From assembly GCF_902170305.1 (NCBI RefSeq), contig NZ_CABHWW010000011.1, positions 434,001 through 498,000 on the forward strand: a stretch of DNA of 64,000 nt. Direction: 5' to 3'. The notes below the pieces were generated by a model. That model was not told where the DNA came from, searched no databases, and saw only the letters and a list, made by a program, of their open reading frames with translations. The position numbers and the translations under genes are program-made. This document shows, piece by piece, positions 9,952 through 19,715 of this stretch (its first letter is position 1; every line of letters begins with the position of its first letter). This stretch comes from Yersinia alsatica. GTDB lineage: Bacteria > Pseudomonadota > Gammaproteobacteria > Enterobacterales > Enterobacteriaceae.

Positions 9952-11067
9952 ATGAAACGTAATATTCTGGCAATCCTGGTACCTGCTTTATTAGTTGCCA
10001 CCACCTCACATGCAGCAGAAATCTATAATAAAGACGGTAACAAACTTGATTTATATGGAAAAGTAAAAGCATTGCATTACTTCTCTGATAATAATAAAAG
10101 TGATGGCGATAAATCTTACGTCCGTTTTGGTTTTAAAGGCGTAACCCAAATTACTGACCAATTGACCGGTTACGGTCAGTGGGAATATAACATTGCGGCT
10201 AACTATGCAGAAAGCCAAGAAACGAAAGATAATAAAACACGTTTAGCGTTTGCTGGTTTACGTTATGGGAAATTAGGTTCAATCGATTATGGTCGTAACT
10301 ACGGCGTGTTATATGATATCGCCGCTTGGACAGATATGTTGCCGGAATTCGGTAACGACAGCTACACCAGAACCGATAACTTTTTAACTGGCCGTACAAC
10401 TGGCGTTGCGACTTACCGCAACACCGATTTCTTCGGTTTAGTTGATGGATTGAAGTTCTCTCTGCAATACCAAGGCAAAAATGGCAGCGAGACTGACAGC
10501 ACCAATGGCCGTGCTGATGCCGCTAAGCAGAATGGCGATGGCTTCGGTTTGTCTTCCAGCTATGAGATTGGTGCCGGCGTGAGTGTGGGTGCGGCTTACT
10601 CCTCATCGAATCGTACTGCTGCTCAGAAAAACGGTGCCTTTGGTAAAGGCGATAAAGCCGATGCCTGGACTACCGGTCTGAAATATGATGATAACGGTGT
10701 TTATTTGGGCGCAACTTATGCTGAAACCCGTAATATGACCCCTATTTCCGGTACTGCGGTGATTAATAATGTATCAACCAGCGTAAGTGGTTTTGCTAAT
10801 AAAACCCAGAACGTTGAGTTAGTCGCACAATATCTGTTCGATTTCGGTTTGAAACCGTCTTTGGCTTATATTCAGTCTAAAGGCAAAGATATCGAAGGTA
10901 TTGGTGATGCAGATTTAGTTAAGTATGTTGATATTGGCGCTTACTATTACTTCAATAAAAATATGTCTACCTACGTTGATTATAAAATCAACCAACTGAA
11001 TGATGATAACAAGCTGAAATTAAATACAGACAACGTTGTTGCTGTCGGCTTGGTTTATCAGTTCTAA
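9952..11067 (+). CDS. General trimeric porin (OmpC/OmpF/PhoE family)
   Basis: The 371-residue precursor has a signal peptide cut after SHA, giving the mature start [17 protein letters not shown] that is typical of enterobacterial general porins. PEFGND marks constriction loop 3, the 16-strand barrel repeats continue throughout, and the protein ends in VYQF with the C-terminal Phe needed for outer-membrane assembly. AGGG precedes the ATG. It is probably osmoregulated through OmpR, but I could not define OmpR boxes. Upstream, at 9820-9837, is a perfect palindrome TTTATGATTTGTCATAAA that could be an operator. Assignment to OmpC, OmpF or OmpN is uncertain, so no symbol is given. A strong terminator follows. 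Confidence 0.93.
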   Translation: MKRNILAILVPALLVATTSHAAEIYNKDGNKLDLYGKVKALHYFSDNNKSDGDKSYVRFGFKGVTQITDQLTGYGQWEYNIAANYAESQETKDNKTRLAFAGLRYGKLGSIDYGRNYGVLYDIAAWTDMLPEFGNDSYTRTDNFLTGRTTGVATYRNTDFFGLVDGLKFSLQYQGKNGSETDSTNGRADAAKQNGDGFGLSSSYEIGAGVSVGAAYSSSNRTAAQKNGAFGKGDKADAWTTGLKYDDNGVYLGATYAETRNMTPISGTAVINNVSTSVSGFANKTQNVELVAQYLFDFGLKPSLAYIQSKGKDIEGIGDADLVKYVDIGAYYYFNKNMSTYVDYKINQLNDDNKLKLNTDNVVAVGLVYQF

Positions 11068-11150
11068 GCGATACACATCGGTATTATCCTCATTGTTTGA
11101 ATGCTTCATCGTGACTTGTGAATTTTATTAGGCTTAGCCATTTTTATTTT

Positions 11151-11180
11151 GCCGGGAGTTATCTCCCGGCTTTATTTTTT
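11151..11180 (+). terminator. Rho-independent terminator after the porin
   Basis: A perfect 8-bp GC-rich stem (GCCGGGAG / CTCCCGGC) with a TTAT loop is followed by TTTATTTTTT. It lies about 85 bp past the porin stop and before the convergent lyase-like gene. Confidence 0.92.
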
Positions 11181-11194
11181 ATAAATAATGATAG

Positions 11195-12523
11195 TTATTT
11201 ATTAACAGGAACAGACAGTAACCCAATATCACGTAACACTTCTGCCACTGCGCCTTTGCGTTTGGCTGCTGTCTTACCCACTTTTTGCGAAAAATCAGCT
11301 TGCTGAATCCAATGTTGATAGCGATTTTCACCTAGCGCTTTATCGACCTGTACCATCAGCGGCACCAGCCGAACACCGATGTTATCAAGACTGTGATAGG
11401 GCCATTTTTTCTGCTCATCGGAAAAAGGAGCCATAAAATCAAGCGCTTTAATCAAACTACTGTTTTGAGGGGTTTGGTAGCGCCACAGGTCAATGTGGAC
11501 TTTATCGGCTAATTGGGCCATCAGTGTGGCCGCCTGCAAACTGAAATAGCTGTAATGGAAAGAGCGGGTTCGCGCCAGTTCTAAAGGTTGCGAACCATCC
11601 GCTGCTAATTGAGTATCCAGCTTAGTTTTCAGCAATTGCGCCATCTCAACCACCACATGCGGTTGTTGTAGATACCAAGCTATTCCAGCCACTTGCACCG
11701 CATACCAGTTACCATGATTATTCAGTGCTGCGGCCTCTTTTTTACCTGCCGGACTGTGACGCAACCATGCCAGATATTCTGTCATCCACTGCCGCATCTG
11801 CTTTTCATCTTGCGCTGTCCAGTGCTTATTCTGCTGTAACATAATCAGTGAATCGACAATGCGAGTAGCAAAATAGCGCCCATCCAAAACCCCGGTTCCT
11901 CGTCCAGCGGCAATTCCCGGCACACCTTGTGCAAAATTGAGATTCGGGTTCATCCGGGTTTGTGGGGCAATAAACCAGGTTCTGATCAGGCTGATGGCTT
12001 TATCGGCATACTTTTGTTGGCCGGAAAAATACCAAGCTAAAGTCAGTGTTTGTACCTGAGCCGTGAAATCAGCCAAACGCACACCATCGCTGTCAGCATT
12101 TTTACTGGCAGGATTAATCTGCCCATCTTTACGTATCCAAGGTAAACCATCGCTTTTTTGGCCGTCAGGCCACCAGTAGGCGCTCAAACTAAGATAATCA
12201 TGTTTAGAACCACTGGGGGGTACGTTATTTTTATCCATCACACTGAAATCGGGCCGTTTTAGCGCTTTATCTGCCTGCTGCAATAGCTGGTGATAAGCTT
12301 GCCAGGTTTCTGTGGGGATCTGCCCTTGCTCCGTCTGTTTTTCCTGCATAATGACTCGCTGATTATGCTGTAACGCACTGGCAGATAAGAAGGCATAGTC
12401 ACTCTGTGCGGCATTAGCCACTGCCCCACCACCGAGAAGCAGCAACATCGCCAGCACAAAATAAGAGAGTGAGAAATTCATTGTGCGAATATCCGGCTGG
12501 CTATCCATGCGTAAAACCCCCAT
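11195..12523 (-). CDS. Secreted alginate-lyase-family protein (PF05426-like)
   Basis: The 442-residue protein has a hydrophobic signal segment ending in VANA before AQSDY. The mature part is an alpha-helical toroid of the alginate_lyase family, with the motif NNHGNWY (a conserved Asn-His pair near the active site) and a later RTRSFHYS segment that places another His/Tyr pair, as in polysaccharide lyases of this fold. It should act in the periplasm or outside on a uronic-acid-containing polymer; alginate itself is not proven and a glucuronan-type substrate is equally possible. The first ATG at 12523 has AAGGTGG upstream; an ATG at 12481 would give a cleaner signal peptide. No transport or uronate genes adjoin it. 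Confidence 0.78.
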   Translation of the reverse strand: MGVLRMDSQPDIRTMNFSLSYFVLAMLLLLGGGAVANAAQSDYAFLSASALQHNQRVIMQEKQTEQGQIPTETWQAYHQLLQQADKALKRPDFSVMDKNNVPPSGSKHDYLSLSAYWWPDGQKSDGLPWIRKDGQINPASKNADSDGVRLADFTAQVQTLTLAWYFSGQQKYADKAISLIRTWFIAPQTRMNPNLNFAQGVPGIAAGRGTGVLDGRYFATRIVDSLIMLQQNKHWTAQDEKQMRQWMTEYLAWLRHSPAGKKEAAALNNHGNWYAVQVAGIAWYLQQPHVVVEMAQLLKTKLDTQLAADGSQPLELARTRSFHYSYFSLQAATLMAQLADKVHIDLWRYQTPQNSSLIKALDFMAPFSDEQKKWPYHSLDNIGVRLVPLMVQVDKALGENRYQHWIQQADFSQKVGKTAAKRKGAVAEVLRDIGLLSVPVNK

Positions 12524-12793
12524 AAATTATCCACCTTGTCTGATAACGAGTCATGTCTGCGTGGTCATTTTATGCATCATGCCTGAAGTATTTTTAGCTT
12601 TCCCAAGAAGTACAGATTTTGTCACTGTTTATTAACCTAACCATGGTCTCTGACAAGAATAACCCTCTGTTTTAGCGCAAATTTCAGTCAAAAAATTAAA
12701 ACGAAAAAAAATGATAAAAAGCTTTGCTAACGATCACTATTCTCATGTTTACTGGTGCATCCGTGTTTTCTGCTGCTTTCTTATTGAATAACT

Positions 12794-13684
12794 ATGCTGA
12801 AGCAAAATAGTCGTAACCTGTGGTTGCTGGTCGGTTCATTGTTCACCTTATACTTCGTCTGGGGTTCAACTTATCTGGTCATTCGTATCGGGGTCGAAAG
12901 CTGGCCCCCCTTGATGATGGCTGGACTACGCTACTTGATTGCCGGGATATTGCTGTTCAGCTACCTTGCCATTCGTGGTCATGCCCTGCCAACTTTGCGC
13001 CAATGGATGGGTGCCAGTGCTATCGGTATCTTATTATTGGCTATCGGTAATGGGCTGGTCACCATCGCGGAACACCAGCATGTCCCTTCTGGAATTGCCG
13101 CAGTGATGGTAGCCACTGTCCCACTGTTCACTTTGTGTTTCAGCATGTTATGGGGTATGCGTAACACAAAACTGGAATGGTCGGGGATTGCTCTCGGGTT
13201 AGTCGGTATCATATTACTTAATACTGGCAGTAACTTGTTAGGTAACCCGGTGGGGGCAATGTTGATATTGTTGGCTTCAGCCAGTTGGGCATTTGGCTCA
13301 GTCTGGAGTTCACGTCTGGCGCTACCCAGTGGGGCAATGTCCGGTGCGGCACAAATGCTGGTCGCTGGGGTGGTTCTGTTGCTTGCCAGCACCATCAGTG
13401 GTGAAGAGCTGAACCAGATGCCATCAATGGGCGGGATTCTCTCATTACTTTATCTGATTGTTTTCGGTTCAATGCTTGCCATCAGCGCCTATATGTTTTT
13501 GCTAAAAAATGTCCGCCCTGCAGTAGCCACCAGTTATGCCTATGTAAACCCGGTTGTTGCCGTATTACTGGGGATTGGCTTTGCCGGTGAGAGCCTATCA
13601 ACCACCGAGTGGTGTGCATTGGCAGTTATTGTTTCTGCTGTGGTATTGGTCACTCTGGGGAAATTTCTGTTTAAAACCCGTTAA
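12794..13684 (+). CDS. yedA: YedA, EamA-family (DMT) inner-membrane exporter
   Basis: The 296-residue protein has ten predicted membrane segments in two EamA repeats. WGSTYLVIRIGVESWPPLMM in the first repeat and ATSYAYVNPVVAVLLG in the second match E. coli YedA almost exactly. Family members export amino acids, metabolites or drugs; no firm substrate is known for YedA. The gene faces away from the lyase-like gene with 270 bp between them, an AT-rich stretch that should hold both promoters. The ATG at 12794 has no strong ribosome-binding site, but the length fits orthologues. Confidence 0.9.
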   Translation: MLKQNSRNLWLLVGSLFTLYFVWGSTYLVIRIGVESWPPLMMAGLRYLIAGILLFSYLAIRGHALPTLRQWMGASAIGILLLAIGNGLVTIAEHQHVPSGIAAVMVATVPLFTLCFSMLWGMRNTKLEWSGIALGLVGIILLNTGSNLLGNPVGAMLILLASASWAFGSVWSSRLALPSGAMSGAAQMLVAGVVLLLASTISGEELNQMPSMGGILSLLYLIVFGSMLAISAYMFLLKNVRPAVATSYAYVNPVVAVLLGIGFAGESLSTTEWCALAVIVSAVVLVTLGKFLFKTR

Positions 13685-13771
13685 TCTCTACATAGCAAGA
13701 ATGCAACATGGTTGTTTCATTTAGTGAACGGGCTATAATTCACGCTGTTTAGATAAAAAGTGAAAATAATT

Positions 13772-13960
13772 ATGCTGAGAAAGGCACTCATTATCCTGAT
13801 TGCGGTAATGGCTCTGAGTTCGTTAGGCGGCGTTTTTCTGGCTGGGCTGAACATTTATACTCGTTCAACCACCCCACATGAAACTGAAACCACTGAATCT
13901 AGCCCATTGTCTGATATTGGCCCTGCAGGTTTGTCCAACAACGGTCAGGAATCACCATAA
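13772..13960 (+). CDS. Small putative membrane-anchored protein, unknown function
   Basis: The reading frame encodes 62 residues from the ATG at 13772, or 66 from a GTG at 13760. The N-terminal half is hydrophobic (about residues 4-26, LRKALIILIAV...AGLNIY), suggesting one membrane anchor or an uncleaved signal. The C-terminal half is polar and rich in Ser, Thr, Glu and Pro. It lies 87 bp past yedA on the same strand. I do not recognise the family. The basic residues before a hydrophobic segment and then a polar tail look like a real small inner-membrane protein, but the ribosome-binding site is weak. Confidence 0.5.
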   Translation: MLRKALIILIAVMALSSLGGVFLAGLNIYTRSTTPHETETTESSPLSDIGPAGLSNNGQESP

Positions 13961-13985
13961 GCACGCATCCAACGCGGCAAGAGTG

Positions 13986-14033
13986 ATAAGCAAAAAGTGC
14001 ATAAGACCGAGCTTAACGGCTAACTTATGCACT
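13986..14033 (-). terminator. Terminator after adiA
   Basis: Perfect 10-bp arms (AGTGCATAAG at 13996-14005 and CTTATGCACT at 14024-14033) are followed on the minus strand by TTTTTGCTTATC, as expected for termination of adiA transcription 40 bp past its stop. Confidence 0.75.
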
Positions 14034-14072
14034 CATCGATTTCATAAATAACTATTTATATTCGGCCAAAAG

Positions 14073-16379
14073 CTATTGCTTCAGTACCCAGATATAATAC
14101 TGCCCATTCTTCTGTTCGGCCCCTTCCAAAATCTTCTCAAACCCAGGGAAATACTGGCCCCAACTCGCAAGGCTGCGAATGTAAAGTAGCCAAGGTTCAT
14201 CATCACGACCAAAGCTTTCACCGGGCATCACAATTGGAATACCCGGTGGATAGGGAATCACCCCAACCGCCGAAATACGCCCTGCCAAGCTATCCAGTGG
14301 CAACAGTTCACAACGCCCGGCCATATGATGTTGAAAAGCCAGACGGGGCAAGGTAACTGGAGTAGGTAAATGACCAAATGCCTCGGCCTGTAATTTATCC
14401 ATTTCACTGGTTTTCATATAAGCAAACATCTTGTCACACAGCTCACGTAAGCCCATATGTCCGTATTGTTGCGGGTAATTTGTTGCCAGTTCAGGTAAGC
14501 AAATAGAGATCGGCGTGTTGCTGTCGTAGTGCTGTTTAAACTCCAGTAACACATTGATTAATGTGCCCCACTTCCCCTTGGTCACCCCCACGGAGAACAG
14601 ACATAACACCATAAAGTCTGTGGTGCGTGACGGAACAATGCCCCGTTGCCCCAGAAATTCAGTCACTATCGCGGCGGGGATACCATTTTTCAGCAGAACA
14701 CCATCATCCCCCATCCCCGGCACCATGATCCCCGCTTTAATCGGATCTAGCATGCACCAGTCATCATCTAGCTGATCAAATCCATGCCACTGATCACCGG
14801 GTTTGAGAACCCAACATTCAGGATCTGTGGTTAATTGATCTCTTGAAGCCTGAGCAAACGGAATTTTTTGGCCACTCTCTTTATCTGTAATTTCAGGGAT
14901 GTTCCACGGCTTAAAGAACCACTCGCCTTGCTCGGCAAAGGCATCATGTGCGCGTGCTAAAGCTAAGCGAAAATCGACAGCTTCATTAATGACTTCTTGG
15001 GTTAACGCCAGCCCTTGCGAGCCATCCATCATTGCCGCACCAACCTCATTGGCGGCAATAATGGCATACAGCGGCGAAGTGGTGGATTGCAGCATATAAG
15101 ACTCATTAAAACGTGAGTGCTCGATAGGTTTTTTACCATTCCTTACATGGATATATGAAGCTTGGGACAGTGCTGCTAACAATTTATGTGTTGATTGCGT
15201 GGCAAAAACAGTCGGTCCTTCAGGATCATGGTCAACGGGAGAGCCACGCATGGCAAATCTATCTTGGTACAAGGGATTAAAACGGGCGTAAGCATACCAA
15301 GCTTCATCAAAATGAATCTGATCAACACTTTTTGCCAATAGATCCTGCGCCTGTCTGGCGTTGTAGCACATACCATCATAAGTACAATTGGTGACCACGG
15401 CATAAACAGGTTTGCTATCAGGAACTAATGCCAGAAGTGGATTCTGCGCAATGTTCTTAGCAATAACCGCGGGTTGGAATTGAGATTTGGGGATCGGGCC
15501 GATGATGCCATAGCGATTGCGTGTCGGAATAAAAAAAACCGGCAATGCACCCGATAACACCAGCCCCTGCTCAATCGACTTATGGCAATTACGATCACAT
15601 AGCGCGATCTGTTTATCGCCTACCACGGCGGTCATAATGGCGCGGTTAGAACCGGAAGTACCATTGAGCATCGAATAACTGATATGTGCCCCGAAAACCT
15701 GTGCTGCATAGGCCTCGGACTCTTTTATTGGCCCACTGTGATCGAGTAGCGATCCCAAAGACCCTCTCTCAATACCGGTATCTGACCGGAAAAGATTCTC
15801 ACCAAAGAAATCAAGAAATTCGCGACCTACTGCTGTTTTACTAAATGCGACGCCGCCCTGATGCCCAGGTGCAGCCCATGAATATTCGGGATTGTCTTGA
15901 GTATATTGAAACAGGGCTTTGGTGAAGGGAGGTAATAGCTGTTGATAATATTTGCTGATCAATGCATTTGCGCGGGCGGCTATAAACTCGGCAGTATCTT
16001 CATGCATCCAGACAAATTCATTCACCAGTTTCATCGTTTCTAGATTCAGGCTATTGATACAAGAATGTTCTGCCATCAATAACACTGGGATAGATTTATT
16101 ACGATGGCGAATTTCTTGCAACAAAGCAAAAGCCTGACTGTGGGATTCATCATCATTGCCACCGGAAGTCCAATCGACAAAAATACAACACAAAGAGGAG
16201 TCTGAAGCGACTGTCGCGCTGCCATCTTCGAATGTTGCAGCTGCAATAACATTAAAATTTATATCATCCAGTGCAATGATTAACTCATTGACCGCACGAC
16301 CATTAGCCGTATTAATATCGCGAATATTACTGTCTACGATTAGAACATTACGTTTCTTATGGCGACTTAAATCAATCAT
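14073..16379 (-). CDS. adiA: AdiA, acid-inducible arginine decarboxylase
   Basis: The 768-residue enzyme is a fold-I PLP decarboxylase of the Orn/Lys/Arg class. It has an N-terminal receiver-like wing domain (about 1-150), the PLP-binding large domain with SAAPGHQGG-like YSWAAPGHQGG and the Schiff-base lysine K399 in STHKL, and a C-terminal domain. Sequence identity to E. coli AdiA is high throughout (for example LLDHSGPIKES, NCTYDGMCYN, RTTDFM). It converts arginine to agmatine and CO2, consuming a proton, for survival at low pH. It lies 73 bp downstream of adiC on the same strand and is probably co-transcribed. The biosynthetic decarboxylase SpeA belongs to a different family. Confidence 0.94.
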   Translation of the reverse strand: MIDLSRHKKRNVLIVDSNIRDINTANGRAVNELIIALDDINFNVIAAATFEDGSATVASDSSLCCIFVDWTSGGNDDESHSQAFALLQEIRHRNKSIPVLLMAEHSCINSLNLETMKLVNEFVWMHEDTAEFIAARANALISKYYQQLLPPFTKALFQYTQDNPEYSWAAPGHQGGVAFSKTAVGREFLDFFGENLFRSDTGIERGSLGSLLDHSGPIKESEAYAAQVFGAHISYSMLNGTSGSNRAIMTAVVGDKQIALCDRNCHKSIEQGLVLSGALPVFFIPTRNRYGIIGPIPKSQFQPAVIAKNIAQNPLLALVPDSKPVYAVVTNCTYDGMCYNARQAQDLLAKSVDQIHFDEAWYAYARFNPLYQDRFAMRGSPVDHDPEGPTVFATQSTHKLLAALSQASYIHVRNGKKPIEHSRFNESYMLQSTTSPLYAIIAANEVGAAMMDGSQGLALTQEVINEAVDFRLALARAHDAFAEQGEWFFKPWNIPEITDKESGQKIPFAQASRDQLTTDPECWVLKPGDQWHGFDQLDDDWCMLDPIKAGIMVPGMGDDGVLLKNGIPAAIVTEFLGQRGIVPSRTTDFMVLCLFSVGVTKGKWGTLINVLLEFKQHYDSNTPISICLPELATNYPQQYGHMGLRELCDKMFAYMKTSEMDKLQAEAFGHLPTPVTLPRLAFQHHMAGRCELLPLDSLAGRISAVGVIPYPPGIPIVMPGESFGRDDEPWLLYIRSLASWGQYFPGFEKILEGAEQKNGQYYIWVLKQ

Positions 16380-16452
16380 TATATCTCTCCCTTTATATAT
16401 GACTCATAGCAAAGCATGAATAGTTCACCCGGTTATCAGACAAATTTCGATA

Positions 16453-17787
16453 TTACTGCGTGTTTTTAACTGGGGAATCGAGTGGGAACGGACTTTTATG
16501 AGTACGGTTATAATTGAAAGTATAGAGTGCGGTAATAACCATCAGAGTCACGAATGACCACATAACCTCTTCGGCACCTGAACCCACCACAGCCCAAATA
16601 CAATAAATAAAAGCAATAAGTGTAATACTAATATAAGTTCTAACTTGTGTTCCTAAATGACCATGCCCCACCAGTAGTAAAGCGGCGCAGGTATATAAAT
16701 AAGGAACCAAAGTAAAAATGACAGAAACAGAAGAAACTAAACCAAACTCTTTTGCTGCATTGGGTGAAATACTGCTTATTTGGAAAACAGTCATCAGAAC
16801 ACCCAGAATAAGTAGACCCGCGACAGGTGTACCCGCCTGGTTAACCTTACCAAAGATAGGAGGAAACAACCCATCGTCAGCCGCGGCTTTTGCCGTTTGC
16901 CCAGCAACCAATGTCCAGCCACCTAGTGATCCAAGACAGCCCGCGGCAGCACAGAGTGATACAATTGCGCCTGCAGTATCGCCCAATGCCAGTCGAGCTG
17001 CATCACCAAAGGGTGACGCTGACACGCGCAATTCTGCATTAGGGATCATGCCCATGATGGCAGTACTGGAAAGGACATAGCAGACAGCAGCAATTAATAC
17101 GCCCCCCACAGTGGCAATAGGCACATTACGTTTTGGATTTTTCACTACACCGGCGGCGACTGAGGCTGTTTCTACCCCGATAAATGACCATAACGTTACA
17201 TTCAAGGTACTTTGAATCGCACTCAATGTACCCAAGCCGCTGACATTCCAAGCCGCCATATAAGTCTCCCCTTTGAACCAGAACCAACCAAATAAAGCGA
17301 TTCCGACAATGGGTATGAGTGCCAATGACGTTGCCACTGCCTGTACTCGAGTAATCATTTTCGGCCCGATAATATTCAGCCCAACAAATATCCATAAAAA
17401 GACTACACACGTAATGGTTAATACCATGGGTTCTTTTAAAATCGGGAAGAAATAACTCAGATACCCCACGCCAATGACTACCATGGCGATATTTCCAATC
17501 CAACATGCCAACCAATAAAGAACGTTAGTTTGATAACCTAGAAATGGGCCAAAAGCTCGTCTGGCGTAAGCATAAGAACCTCCGGGGCTATCATCCAGTG
17601 ATGACATCTTGGCATAAACCATTGAAAGCGCTAAAGCGCCAATAATTGTCACCAACCATCCCCATATTGCGATTCCTCCTGTTGAGGCTAAATTAGCCGG
17701 TAATAAAAACACGCCAGATCCCATTATATTCCCTGCAACCATCAGGGTTACTGGAATAAGCCCGACCTTTTGATCATCTGTAGACAT
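16453..17787 (-). CDS. adiC: AdiC, arginine/agmatine antiporter
   Basis: The 444-residue APC-superfamily transporter has 12 membrane segments and is nearly identical to E. coli AdiC over long stretches. The substrate-binding motif GNIMGSGVF in TM1 is present, as are the WSFIGVE segment of TM6 (Trp for arginine stacking) and GGSYAYARR. It exchanges external arginine for internal agmatine and so completes the acid-resistance cycle with AdiA downstream. In E. coli the order is adiA-adiY-adiC with separate promoters; here adiC comes first and the AraC-type regulator AdiY is missing from the locus. The 236 bp upstream are AT-rich and should contain the operon promoter. Confidence 0.95.
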   Translation of the reverse strand: MSTDDQKVGLIPVTLMVAGNIMGSGVFLLPANLASTGGIAIWGWLVTIIGALALSMVYAKMSSLDDSPGGSYAYARRAFGPFLGYQTNVLYWLACWIGNIAMVVIGVGYLSYFFPILKEPMVLTITCVVFLWIFVGLNIIGPKMITRVQAVATSLALIPIVGIALFGWFWFKGETYMAAWNVSGLGTLSAIQSTLNVTLWSFIGVETASVAAGVVKNPKRNVPIATVGGVLIAAVCYVLSSTAIMGMIPNAELRVSASPFGDAARLALGDTAGAIVSLCAAAGCLGSLGGWTLVAGQTAKAAADDGLFPPIFGKVNQAGTPVAGLLILGVLMTVFQISSISPNAAKEFGLVSSVSVIFTLVPYLYTCAALLLVGHGHLGTQVRTYISITLIAFIYCIWAVVGSGAEEVMWSFVTLMVITALYTFNYNRTHKSPFPLDSPVKNTQ

Positions 17788-18023
17788 AGTTAATCCTTAC
17801 AATTCCCTATAAAAGGATAAAATCAACGATAAATATTTGCTGCACGTATAAAGGTAGTTGATATAAATTATAAATAAAGGCAAGTGCGAATATAAATCAT
17901 TATCGATAATGAATTGACGGGATTTTATTATCTATTTAATTAATATTGTTTTGAATTAATATATAGCTAATTCAGCAATTTTTAATATATTAGTTAATCA
18001 TTAATAAATAGAGATAATTAGTA

Positions 18024-18818
18024 TTAAAGAGTCATAACGCCGAGTGCAAAAGCCTTGTGTTGCATATGTTTAATTACGTCATAGGCCGACCAAGGCAACA
18101 CACTGAATCCTTTGATCAATAGCAGGTCTTTAGCTGAAATAGCCGTCGGAGAATTGATGGTGGCACTGATAGCCTGACGTATGAGGAGGAGCTGTTCCTT
18201 AGAAGTCGATAACGAGGTAATGAGTGGCAATCCAGGTGCAGCCTCTGTCTGCGCTATAATTTTTAACCCAGCAACCGCTGTGGGGTTAGCTCGTTGTAAC
18301 AATGCAAAGCTAACGCAATCTATTGCGGCGATGTCAGCATGATGCTGCTTAACCATGTCGATTGAACGATAATGCCCACCAGAGGCAATTCCATGAGAAA
18401 AGAAACGCCCATTGACCGCCAGTGGGGCAATTAAGGCACGTAATGCATTATAGCCAGATTGTGAGTCGGTACTGTTATAAGCAACTATCTTGCCGCGAAA
18501 GTCTGCCAGTTGCAGGCCTGCTTCATCCTCACGCACGACCACTAAGCTGCGATAATACTCTCCTGAACAATAAGGTGATTGATAGCTGAATGCTCCAACC
18601 AATTGTACTTGATGCTGTAATAACGTCACCAGAGGAAAACCACAAGTTTGGCTCAGTAGTACATTAGGATCTTGCCAGTGTTGCAGTAAATCCGAGGGCC
18701 AAGCTAGCTGCTCACTGACTCCGGCCACGCCATAGTTGTGCAGTTGTCGAGATAATAGCTGCCAAAAGGGCTGTACATCTTGCGGCTGGATACCATACAT
18801 CGGCAGTGAAATTAGCAT
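18024..18818 (-). CDS. Cytoplasmic PhnD-like (PF12974) substrate-binding-domain protein
   Basis: The 264-residue protein resembles the periplasmic binding domain of phosphate/phosphonate ABC importers: an early MYG segment, SQTCGFPL, SPYCSGEYYRSLVVV, DFRGKIVAYNSTDSQSGYNALR and HYRSIDMVKQHHADIAAIDC. Unlike true PhnD it has no signal peptide, so as it stands it should stay in the cytoplasm. It lies 66 bp downstream of yehW on the same strand and may be the last gene of the yehZYXW transcript, although E. coli has no counterpart there. The ligand is unknown. Such solo cytoplasmic domains may be sensors or ligand-handling enzymes (the fold is shared with thiamine-precursor proteins). Confidence 0.75.
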   Translation of the reverse strand: MLISLPMYGIQPQDVQPFWQLLSRQLHNYGVAGVSEQLAWPSDLLQHWQDPNVLLSQTCGFPLVTLLQHQVQLVGAFSYQSPYCSGEYYRSLVVVREDEAGLQLADFRGKIVAYNSTDSQSGYNALRALIAPLAVNGRFFSHGIASGGHYRSIDMVKQHHADIAAIDCVSFALLQRANPTAVAGLKIIAQTEAAPGLPLITSLSTSKEQLLLIRQAISATINSPTAISAKDLLLIKGFSVLPWSAYDVIKHMQHKAFALGVMTL

Positions 18819-18884
18819 AAATACCCACTATAAATAACGCCATAAACCCGAAGCATTAGTTGTTCCCAACTCAATTGTGTTTAC

Positions 18885-19715
18885 TTAATTATTCTTAACT
18901 ACCGGAAGAGACTGTAATTCTCGCCAACGCAATAGTCGTCTATTCCAGCGGGTAAAAATCATATCCGTGATAATCGCCAATAAGGCGACAACAACTGCAC
19001 CTTGAATAACATAAGCCGTATTGAAACCGCTGAGCCCGATGATAATTGGAGAGCCTAAGGTTTTTGTTCCCACCGTTGAAGCGATAGCCGCGGTACCGAT
19101 ATTAATGATGACTGAGGTTCGAATACCCGCAACAATCACCGGGGCTGCCAATGGCAATTCAACCCGCCACAAAATCTGCCTGGCGCTCATGCCGACTCCT
19201 TGGGCGACCTCACGGATATCTCGGGAAACTGACTCAATACCGGTGATCGCCCCTTGTAAAATAGGCAATAAACCATAGAGGACTAAAGCAATAATGGCCG
19301 GTTTTTCACTAAACCCCATGACCGGTACTGCAATAGCGAGTACTGCAACAGGCGGAAAAGTCTGCCCCATCGCAACAACCGTTTCCACAACTGAGCGAAA
19401 CTCTTTTCCTGCTGGGCGAGTCACCGCGATACCCGCACTTACACCAATAAAGATGGCGATAACACTGGAGATCAGCACCAATAAAACATGGGCGACAACC
19501 AGTGACCAAAAGGTATCTTGCACATAAATAGGCCGGTCGAGATCTGGAAACAATGCAGTAAAAAGACCTTGCAGCGAAGTCATGCCAAACACCAAACTAG
19601 CCAATAATAGCAATGCCCAAAAGAGGGGATCTTTTAAGCAAGATAATAGGCCTGACTTTACTCGCTCTGCATAGGTATTATTAAGATCTCTGGCTTTGGC
19701 AGCAGTCGGTTTCAC
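18885..19715 (-). CDS. yehW: YehW, ABC importer permease
   Basis: The 276-residue permease has about six membrane segments and a BPD_transp_1 domain with the EAA-type cytoplasmic loop ([23 protein letters not shown]). It is the last gene of the yehZYXW order known from E. coli, where the importer belongs to the glycine betaine/choline/proline (OpuC, OsmU) class. E. coli YehW is shorter, about 243 residues; here there is an extended basic N-terminus ([13 protein letters not shown]...). The start overlaps the yehX stop by 4 bp, indicating translational coupling. Confidence 0.9.
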   Translation of the reverse strand: MKPTAAKARDLNNTYAERVKSGLLSCLKDPLFWALLLLASLVFGMTSLQGLFTALFPDLDRPIYVQDTFWSLVVAHVLLVLISSVIAIFIGVSAGIAVTRPAGKEFRSVVETVVAMGQTFPPVAVLAIAVPVMGFSEKPAIIALVLYGLLPILQGAITGIESVSRDIREVAQGVGMSARQILWRVELPLAAPVIVAGIRTSVIINIGTAAIASTVGTKTLGSPIIIGLSGFNTAYVIQGAVVVALLAIITDMIFTRWNRRLLRWRELQSLPVVKNN

